Assembly (NCBI RefSeq): GCF_037975245.1
Contig: NC_092562.1
Location: forward strand, 32,366,554 to 32,430,553
Direction: 5' to 3'
Source of the DNA: Apostichopus japonicus
Lineage: Eukaryota > Echinodermata > Holothuroidea > Aspidochirotida > Stichopodidae
DNA: 64,000 nt
The notes below the pieces were generated by a model. It saw only the letters and a list, made by a program, of their open reading frames with translations. It had not been told where the DNA came from and made no database searches. Numbering within the stretch: the first letter of the stretch is position 1; every line of letters starts with the position of its first letter. Made by a program: the position numbers and the translations under genes. This document shows, one piece after another, positions 57,240 through 64,000 of the stretch.

Positions 57240-57985
57240 TATATTAACTAAGGCACAAGTGAGAAGGACAGGAGAACTTAGTACTAATGTACTAAGAATT
57301 TTGTAGGAGCTGTCTCAGCTGCCGCAAGGGTGCTGCTTCTTGCAGCTTAATTTCACCGTTTTTTTTACCTCGGTTAGTCATTTTTCGAGTTTTCATTAAC
57401 ATCGTGGATGTTGCCATTGGAGCCAAGACTTTGCTTGTTGTATTTCTTTGTGATTTCTCTTGTTTATTCCCACAACATATTGAAGTTTTTTATGTTGTGG
57501 TTTCGTCTTTTACTGTACCTGTACTGTACCTGTTTCACAATAACTGTACCTGCTTCGAAATTAATTTTCTGTACCTAGCCCACATACTGTTTCTCCCGTG
57601 TCGCTATGCACACCTGGATTTAAGCTTGGCTGATCATGAATGTGTGCTTCTGTACCACCGTTTCTATGACAATCCACGGAGACACTATTGTGTACAGTAG
57701 ATCTAAGCTACTGAAGTTAAACACAAAACCTGACAACTCTCTCCTTTGTGTCTTAAAGGAGAACTGATTACTACGCTTTCATGGTAAGCGATCCGGTTCT
57801 CATACAAACGTGATGACAATACTACTGTATCTGCCATAGCCAAAGGCCTATTAAACTATGTCTACTGAACTGACTATCAGTCAATAATAAAACAGCCACA
57901 ATTTATGATTTTGTTACAGTTCCCTAGACATAGCCATTTTCACAGAGATATGGTAACAGGAAAGTGACTCTGTAATTGAAAACGA
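57240..57985. other. MSH5 intron, no gene seen
   Basis: No recognised feature. The open stretch at 57404-57700 is hydrophobic by composition but matches nothing known. Confidence 0.35.
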
Positions 57986-57989
57986 GATA

Positions 57990-59435
57990 ACACCCTCTGG
58001 ATTAAAGCTATCCTGTGTCTGTAGAAGCTCTCAAGGTGGTAATTGAACCATCTACTGTTCTTGACTCATTTGAAAGTCTGTGCATGCGTGTGTTGGAGGT
58101 GGGTTGTATTTTCAGGTTGTATTCTACTTACCGTCCTCCCCTATCTTGGAAAAAACTGTCTCACATTCAATTTCACTCTCTTCTTGAAAATATTTGCACA
58201 ACACAGGATACTAGGGTCAACTCTAGGCTGTTCTCTTTTCTCTATATACCTATTCGCTAGGAAACATTATTAGTTCTTATGATATTACCTATATATTGTA
58301 TGCTGATGATACACAACTTTATGTTGCCTTTGATCCAAAACATCTCAAATTAGCTGTATCTAAGATGGAGTCATGCCATTTAGGAAGTCAGACTATGGAT
58401 GTCCAATAACTATCTTAATTTAAACAATGAAAAAAACACGGAGGTAATTTTTTTCCAAAGTAGTTATAATGATGTATTGGGATCAGATCAGGTTCCTTTA
58501 AGATTTGGTGACAAGGTCATAAACTCTGTTCAGCTAGTCTGCAATCTCGGTGTATATATGGACACTCACCTTGCTATGGATCAGCAAGTTAACCACATGT
58601 AAGTTGACAATGTTTCATATTAGGCGGGTGGGTTAACTTAGGAAATATCTCCATAGGCCTGCGACTGAGAAACTTAATCATGCTGTAATGTCGAGTCGGC
58701 TTGATTATGGCAATTCTCTTCTTTTTGGTGTAGCAACATTAGATGAGATTGCAAAGGATCCAGAACACGGCTGCTCGAATAGTCTACAGGGTGAACAGGT
58801 TTACGCCCATCACTCCTATACTGGAAGAACTACACTGGTTACCAACAAGACTCTGTTTTTACTATAAAATCCTCATTGTAGTTTTTTGTGCCATTAAAAC
58901 TGGTACCCTAACCTACCTTAATGTTCTTTTACATCAGCAAGCTAAATGTAGACCAATAGGTTTGCATTATCAATTTCAACTTCAGGTTCCAATGTCACAT
59001 ACAAGATCTTTCGGTGACCGTAGCTTTTTGAATGCTGCACCACATTTATGGAACTCCCACCCGGTTGAAGTTAGGTCTTTAGATTCTATTATCCAATTCA
59101 AGCGCTGTCTTAAAACTTTTTTTCTCTCAACTCTATTAGTTTTTGCAAATTCAGCACCCGTAAAGCGCATTGAACAACTTTTGTTGGAGTCTCTGCTATA
59201 TAAGACTAGTTATTATTATTATGACAATTTCTATTTAATGAATATATTTACAGCTCACCTTATTGAGTTTGAGAATCATCTGTCTGATTCAGTAGATTCC
59301 TCTCCACACACTCCTGCCTTGAGACTGGCAGCAGCATTAGTGATTAATGGTCATATTAGTGGTGAAGCAGGTGAAGAGATAACTATGGCTTCTCACTTTG
59401 TAAAGAGATGTTCCGGAGTAGGTGAGGTGGGTGGA
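57990..59435 (+). pseudogene. CR1/Rex1-like LINE ORF2, internally deleted and broken
   Basis: The plus strand first gives an endonuclease piece, FESLCMRVLEVGCIFRLYST followed by YRPPLSW (58069-58144). It then jumps directly to YDITYILYADDTQLYVAF (58277-58330), which contains the catalytic YADD box; the first half of the reverse transcriptase is missing. Decayed pieces follow (WMSNNYLNLNNEKNTEVIFF, VCNLGVYMDTHLAMDQQV). The C-terminal region from 58743 is largely open: LQRIQNTAARIVYRVNRFTP, LEELHWLPTRLCFYYKI, SFGDRSFLNAAPHLWNSHPV and FKRCLKTFFLSTL. Deletion, stops and frame changes make it inactive. It runs opposite to MSH5. Confidence 0.8.
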
Positions 59436-59437
59436 TG

Positions 59438-59536
59438 TATATAAGGTAAGTGTGTGGTTAAAAAATTCCCAAAACAGGTAAGTGGTTTTGAGGAATATAT
59501 AAAACACACTTACTCCCCTCATATACATGTGCATTC
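59438..59536. repeat. Terminal-type repeat fragment, possible internal complementary region
   Basis: AATTCCCAAAACAGGTAAGT is the inverse of CACTTACCTGTTTTGGAAAT at 57048-57067. CACTTACTCCCCTCATATAC near 59507-59526 resembles both inverted-repeat partners. In DIRS elements an internal region complementary to the termini lies downstream of the recombinase gene, which would fit this position. Confidence 0.4.
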
Positions 59537-59559
59537 AGACTAGCACCGTTGAAAAGAAG

Positions 59560-59945
59560 TGAGGGCGTTGTGGTCAAGTGGTTAAGGCAGTGGACTTATG
59601 ATCTAAGGATTACAGGTTCGAGCCCTGGCCATATCATTGTGTTGTGTCTTTGGGCAAGGTGCTTTATCTCCATTGCCTCTCTTCACCCAGGTGTATAAAT
59701 GGGGACTTGCAAGGTAACTTGTAAATATAGTTGCGTGCGCCGGTTTGTGGCTACACCCTATGGGAAAGTCCCCCGGGGAACATGTGGTTTTGGTGCACTG
59801 TGGTGCCCCAGGAGAGATTGATTGAATTGTGCACACTTTGGTGTGTAGGTGTGCCAAGTCACCAATGACCAGGGTTGTAAAGTCGTGTGAGAGGGCCTTG
59901 GCCCTGAACAAGACTGTAAACCTAAATAATAAATAAATAAAAAAG
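59560..59945 (+). mobile_element. tRNA-derived SINE
   Basis: The head resembles a tRNA gene with an A box (GTGGTCAAGTGGTTAAGG) and a B box (GGTTCGAGCCC), the internal RNA polymerase III promoter. It continues into a SINE body (TTTGGGCAAGGTGCTTTATC, TCCATTGCCTCTCTTCACCC, AGGTGTATAAATGGGGACTT) and ends in AATAATAAATAAATAAAAAA. Bodies like this occur in several deuterostome SINEs. I do not name the domain with certainty. The tRNA-like head cannot be assigned to an amino acid with confidence. Confidence 0.82.
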
Positions 59946-60068
59946 GTGGGTCCGGAATGCGATGTCCTGGAACACTGAGTACTGTTCTACTGAAGGAACC
60001 TTCTGCTAAAATTGTGTTTCTCAAGTAACAAGAGACAAAGGTAGAGTGAGTTTTCAATACCGCAGCCT

Positions 60069-60671
60069 TTATGATATCCTGCATTTGGACGAATAAGAAA
60101 CAAGACTGAAGGTGGCGTGTGCCCTAATGTCATAAGCTCTTATATGTTCTTTGTCTGTCAAGTGGGGCTTGATTAGGTTGACAATCCACCTGGACAGAGT
60201 CGGTTTACAGGCTGTGGTGTAGGGATGTCTTGGTGGGATGAAAAGAATTCTGACGTCCTGATTGGTTTTCTCTCGGTACCACTTTAGTACCATGACTGGA
60301 CACCAAAGCTTGTCTTTCATCATTGATGATCTAGAGGCTAGTGTCTGTAGGGTTATTCTAGTCATCGAGACAATAAGGGCATTTGTTGCCAAAGCAGTAA
60401 CTTGCTGCTTCCATGTGTCTCCGGATGGTTTCCACACTGAGAGACTTAGACTGTGAAGGTCCCTGAAGTCAAGTCTGCCTCGTACCTGGGTAAGAAGAAG
60501 GGGTCCTTCTTTTGGAAGTTTGACAGGAAGATCCACGACTAGACTCAACAGTAGCGGGAACCAAGTGTGGTTGGGTCCACATGGAGCTATCAGTATCATA
60601 TCCCCGTTTGTTCCTCGTATTGTCACCAGGACCTTGAGTAGGAGGCGACACAGAGGGAATGCATAGGTCAA
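60069..60671 (-). pseudogene. DIRS-like tyrosine recombinase region
   Basis: DIRS retrotransposons integrate through a tyrosine recombinase instead of an integrase. About 200 open residues show LWCPVMVLKWYREKT, RILFIPPRHPY, TLSRWIVNLIK and AYDIRAHATFSLVSY before a stop. The last block corresponds to the AHDVRAHA-like box of these recombinases; Tyr replaces the usual His in RAYDIRAHA. The catalytic Tyr region and C-terminus appear truncated at 60069. Upstream on the same strand are RNase H, reverse transcriptase and gag-like remnants. Confidence 0.72.
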
Positions 60672-62600
60672 TAGGTTAGTCCATGGGAACGAGAGTGCAC
60701 CTGTTGCCCATGCTTCTGGGTGGAAGGGTCTTTAGCAGAACAAGGAGAGCTTCTTGTTGTCCGTGATTGCAAAAAGATGCCGGGATGGTTGCCCCAATGT
60801 TTGGAACATGTGATCTGCCAAGGCTTGAAAAAGAAACCCATCTCTTCTACTCTCTCTGGATAGAGCATCCCCTATCAGGTTCTGCTCACCTGATAGGTGA
60901 GAGATGCGAAGGTTGATGTTGTTGTTGTCGCACAGTAGAATGAGGACCCATGTTTTCTGAACTAATGAGTGAGACTATGTTCCCCCTTGGCAGTTGATCT
61001 AAGTCACTGTTGCTGAGTTGTCTGACTGTACCATGACTGTGTGGTTCCTGAGATCCTCCGCCCAGTGCCGAGTAGCCCTGAGGACAGCCTCTATTTCTAA
61101 GATGCAGATGTGGAGTTTCGACTTCCTTTCCTTCCAGGAGCCGGAGATGGTCTTGTTGCCCCACATGGCTCTCCAGTCTGTTAAGTATGCATCGGTGGAA
61201 AACAATGTTGTAACTTGTTACTCTTTGAACGGCCTGCCCGAGGCAACATTGTGCCGCTTGGTCCACCAGGTGAGAAATATCCGTTTTTCCAATGGAAGAG
61301 GGATCACTGTGTTCATCTGATCCTTGGGGAGGTTTTACCACTGCAGGAGGTGTAGCTGTAGTGGTTGTATCTGAAGTTTGCACCAGGGTAGAATTCCTAT
61401 GAAGCTCCCCATCAGGCCTATTATTTTGAGCCATGCTCTCGCCGTCGAACGGTGTTTGGATAGAAAGTCCATTGTTTGTATTCAGAGGTGTCTACCCTTT
61501 CGTCTGTTGGGAGGACCCAACACCTTCGTAGATCTAGTACTGCTCCTAGAATCTGAGACTTTGTGTTGCTGTTAGAGATGACTTGCTTTCGTTTATTATC
61601 CAGCCTAGGTCCTTTAAGAGGGAAACAGTCAAGTATGTGTCTCTCTTTGAGTCCTCTTCTGATCTTGAGTCGATCAGCCAGTCATCCAGGTAGGCAAAGA
61701 GTATTATGCCCTTACTTCACAGAAATGTATGGATTGGATTATCCTTTGAAGACCCTTGGTGCCATGGAAAGGCCAAATGGTAGGGCAACAAACTGGAAAT
61801 CCACTCTCATGTACTTCTGGTCCTCTCCCTTGATTGAGATGTGCAGGTATGCATCCTTTAGATATTATGAGGTGGCCCACATTCCTTTTCTAGGATCGGA
61901 GAAATTGATGAAAGTGTTTCCATCTAGAACGACTTTGGGTTTACGAACTGTTTTATGTTTAGTGTGGGCCTCCAAAGGCCTGCTCCTTAATTCGGAGTCA
62001 GGACGAATGATGGCCTGAACAGAATCTGATTGTCAAATGGGTGGACCTTTCTCATCACTAGCTTTGTCAAGAGGTCTGTGATCTCCGTCTCCAGTGTCTA
62101 CCATTGGTCCAAGTCCGAAGGAACTGTGGTGGCTTTCCAGTTGCCAGAAAATGGAGGGTTGGTGGTGAACTCTATGAAGTAGCCAAAGTTGACGACCAAT
62201 ACCTATGGACCTGTCTCTTAAAGGTCCCAATTGCAGGCGAACGGCATAAGGATACCCCGCAATGGAACCCCTAGCAGGATATGTGTTTAAAGTCAGCGTA
62301 TCTCAGAGTCCTGCATCTTTTGGCTTCTTGTTGGAGATGGGTATCAAATTGTCCACCAAAGAGATCTTCCCCTATAGTGGCAATTGGTGAAAATGTCGCT
62401 TCACCACCTGTGTGGGCCAGGACAGTGAGCACAGAACAGAGTCCCTCCGATCCATTGTCGCCTGGACGGTGATCTCGGAGAACTTGTCAAATATTAGTCT
62501 GGAGACTGGACCGAGCAGTGTCACAATCGCCCGTGTCATTTCTGGAGATATCCTTAGCTTGCTAAAAGGATCTGGAAAGGGCTTCGGCGAATAGTAGCAT
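60672..62600 (-). pseudogene. DIRS-like reverse transcriptase and RNase H, heavily broken
   Basis: In several minus-strand frames the expected order appears: FGYFIEFTTNPPFSGNWK (about 62160), a GLWRPTLNIKQFV block (about 61950), YLKDAYLHISIK (about 61850) with DFQFVALPFGLSMAPRVFK (61740-61800), then RNase H with DAYLTDWRAMWGNKTISGSW (61140-61200) and MVQSDNSATVTYI (61000-61040). ISHLSGEQNLIGDALSRES follows at about 60870-60910. YLKDAYL and ALPFGL are typical of DIRS and related reverse transcriptases. Several frameshifts and stops show decay. Confidence 0.72.
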
Positions 62601-63280
62601 AGCAGATGCATATCTCAGTCTAACTTATGTGGCTTTGTCAACATCTCGTATCACCTTGTTCATGTGATCCACTGGCCAACGGTTGTTGCTGAAACACAAG
62701 CTCGACGGCTTCCAGGTCTACCGGCTCACGGGACTTCTTCTGGTTGTCCGACATCTTGACTTGTCAGGTCACTGGTTGCCTGGCTCTCTGATCATCCGGT
62801 TCTCTGGCTACCTTACACAATAGGTAAACGAGTGGCCAGACTAGCCTCCGTAAGAGGGTAGCAATAGCAATAGACAACCTCTGCATGCAGCTTATACTGC
62901 CAGATCTGTGACTGTGATCTCAGTTCACTCTCGACAAGCACACAGGGCTCTCCCCTCTGGGCTTGACACTCTGGGTCAGCACCTTTCTGGCTCTTTGAGC
63001 TGCTTGCTCCCTTGCTGATGGTTAGGTTGCTTTTAGCCAATGCTTTGGTGTTGGCCTTTTCTTTCTGTGCTTGGAGGATTAGGAACTTTTCCTGTATCCA
63101 AGCCCGTGTTGACTTCCAGTTGTCCAGGGTCCAGTTGGCGCAGATCTTACACACGCCCTATCTGAACCAGTGCGGCACCATGGGCACTTTTCATGCTTGT
63201 CCCACCCTATCTGAACCGGTGCGGCACCATGGGCACTTTTCATGCTTGTCCCAATCTTTGAAAGGCCAAAACTGGCAGTA
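62601..63280 (-). pseudogene. DIRS-like gag region, degenerate
   Basis: The minus strand reads MCKICANWTLDNWKSTRAWI and a basic, Ser/Lys-rich stretch (KSNLTISKGASSSKSQKGAD) without close family recognition. The position upstream of the reverse transcriptase suggests gag. A 59-bp piece with CCTATCTGAACCRGTGCGGC is doubled at about 63160-63255; its minus strand gives WDKHEKCPWC and PHWFR-type peptides. Confidence 0.45.
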
Positions 63281-63705
63281 GTTGGTACAGGTATCCATCT
63301 GCAAGGCTATCAAGGATATATAAAACATCAAGTCTTTCTCCCTTTAAATCCGGGGGAGGGAACTTAGAACCAAGTTGCCATGGGCAATCCCTCCTGGGGA
63401 TCCCGTAATCCCTTAGGGATCTGAAAAACCTGTAAAGGTCTCCGAGGGGACGGGAATAACCCGTAGGGGAACTGAAGATAAATAGGAATATTAAGCTACA
63501 GTGTGAGTGAAAGAGAATTCTGAACTTTTTCTTTAATATTATATTTACTTTAACTAGGAAGGGAGGTTAGCTGAAAACTGCTAAAAAGATGTAGAAGGAT
63601 GGTAGCCAGTAGAAGATAAGAATAAATCCCATGTCAAAAACTAACATATTCAAAATGATCAAATTGGACCAATTTTGGGAGATCTTTCCATATGAATGGT
63701 CAACA
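63281..63705 (-). other. Probable 5' region of the DIRS-like element
   Basis: Non-coding sequence between the gag-like remnant and the inverted repeat. It contains G/C-rich words such as GGGATCCCGTAATCCCTTAG. Confidence 0.35.
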
Positions 63706-63825
63706 GAGGAAGGAGTCAGGGCCTGGATGGATGGATGGTAGCCGCACCCCTTGTTTAAAGATTTGACCTACTTGAGCATAGTATTAGAGGATAATGCATA
63801 TGTATGTGAGGGAAGTAAGTGCGTG
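63706..63825. repeat. Inverted repeat partner B of a possible DIRS-like element
   Basis: Inverse of 57069-57178, with shared words AGGAGTCAGGGCCTGGAT, GGATGGTAGCC, GTATTAGAGGATAATGCATA and GTAAGTGC. It lies upstream of the gag-like remnant, where the 5' terminus would be expected. Confidence 0.55.
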
Positions 63826-63953
63826 TTATAAATTCTAAGATATTGTCTACCAGAGGTGAATAATGGAATGTTTAAAATGATAGCAACTTAAATGACATTT
63901 GACCTCTGCTACATGATCTATTAAAAAACACAGGACATATACATGTCATTTAC

Positions 63954-64000
63954 CAGTCTAGTTCAGCTGCATGTTCCATCACAGAATACAGGGCTTGAGA
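63954..64000 (-). CDS. MSH5: MSH5, partial exon at the window edge
   Basis: The last 47 bases read, on the minus strand, SQALYSVMEHAAELD plus two bases TG, followed by donor GTAAAT. Joined to the C that opens the 55609 exon they form a Cys codon and give AAELDCLLAFAAAARE. This aligns with human MSH5 LASRLDVLLALASAARD, as remembered. The exact phase agreement and the conserved helix before the ATPase domain make this a real exon despite its short visible length. The remaining N-terminal exons lie to the right of the window. The intron to the next exon is 8.3 kb and contains the DIRS-like, LINE and SINE copies. Confidence 0.82.

Noticed and set aside
59565-59640. Functional tRNA gene
   Set aside because: The tRNA-like head runs directly into a SINE body and an A-rich tail, and its stems pair imperfectly.
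60999-61434. Minus-strand open frame beginning MAQNNRPDGELHRNS taken as a gene
   Set aside because: Its frame differs from the RNase H frame in the same region. It is an out-of-frame reading of the broken DIRS-like element.

Overview
This is eukaryotic DNA. Genes are split by GT-AG introns of up to 19 kb, coding density is below 3%, and the rest is tandem arrays plus LINE, DIRS, SINE, hAT-like, PIF/Harbinger and foldback elements. The two genes and the mix of DIRS, CR1/L2-like and tRNA-SINE elements suggest a marine invertebrate, perhaps a deuterostome such as an echinoderm. That placement is inference; nothing here fixes the species.

Two genes are recognised, both on the minus strand. (1) A GIPC-family PDZ adaptor: a first coding exon (9337-9744) with the conserved N-terminal domain and a second (7294-7654) with the PDZ domain. 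Its C-terminal exons were not found. (2) MSH5, the meiotic MutS homologue: six exons over 34 kb (from beyond 64000 down to the stop at 29923) encode the last 319 residues, including the P-loop, Walker B and the C-terminal tail. Reading phases agree at every junction.

Layout. 1-7.3 kb: purine-rich repeat, a small inverted-repeat element, a 45-bp satellite with 417-bp higher-order copies, an hAT-like element with 8-bp target duplication. 7.3-9.7 kb: GIPC. 9.7-18.5 kb: a short hAT-like element, a broken Harbinger transposase, an 80-bp repeat with a ribozyme-like motif, an 822-bp foldback element with a 10-bp duplication, a solo-LTR candidate. 18.5-23.8 kb: 76/73-bp satellite with 736-bp higher-order copies. 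24-26.6 kb: decayed repeats rich in TGACCT half-sites and minisatellites. 27.0-29.91 kb: 81-bp satellite ending about 11 bases past the MSH5 stop. 29.9-64 kb: MSH5. Its 19-kb intron holds a 65/63-bp satellite, a nearly complete LINE and a 2.3-kb hAT-like element. Its 4.6-kb intron holds about 19 tandem copies of the P-loop exon's own 3' end and donor site, into which a LINE has inserted. Its 8.3-kb intron holds a broken DIRS-like element, a second LINE and a SINE.

The most unusual observation is the 83-bp array at about 53.1-55.39 kb. It is a tandem amplification of the MSH5 exon end that encodes the ATP-binding loop, carrying its 5' splice site, so the true exon is followed by a ladder of decoy donors. 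A smaller duplication of an exon start sits at 50.27 kb, and the gene's 3' UTR begins in another satellite. MSH5 therefore seems to be a site of repeated local tandem amplification at exon boundaries.
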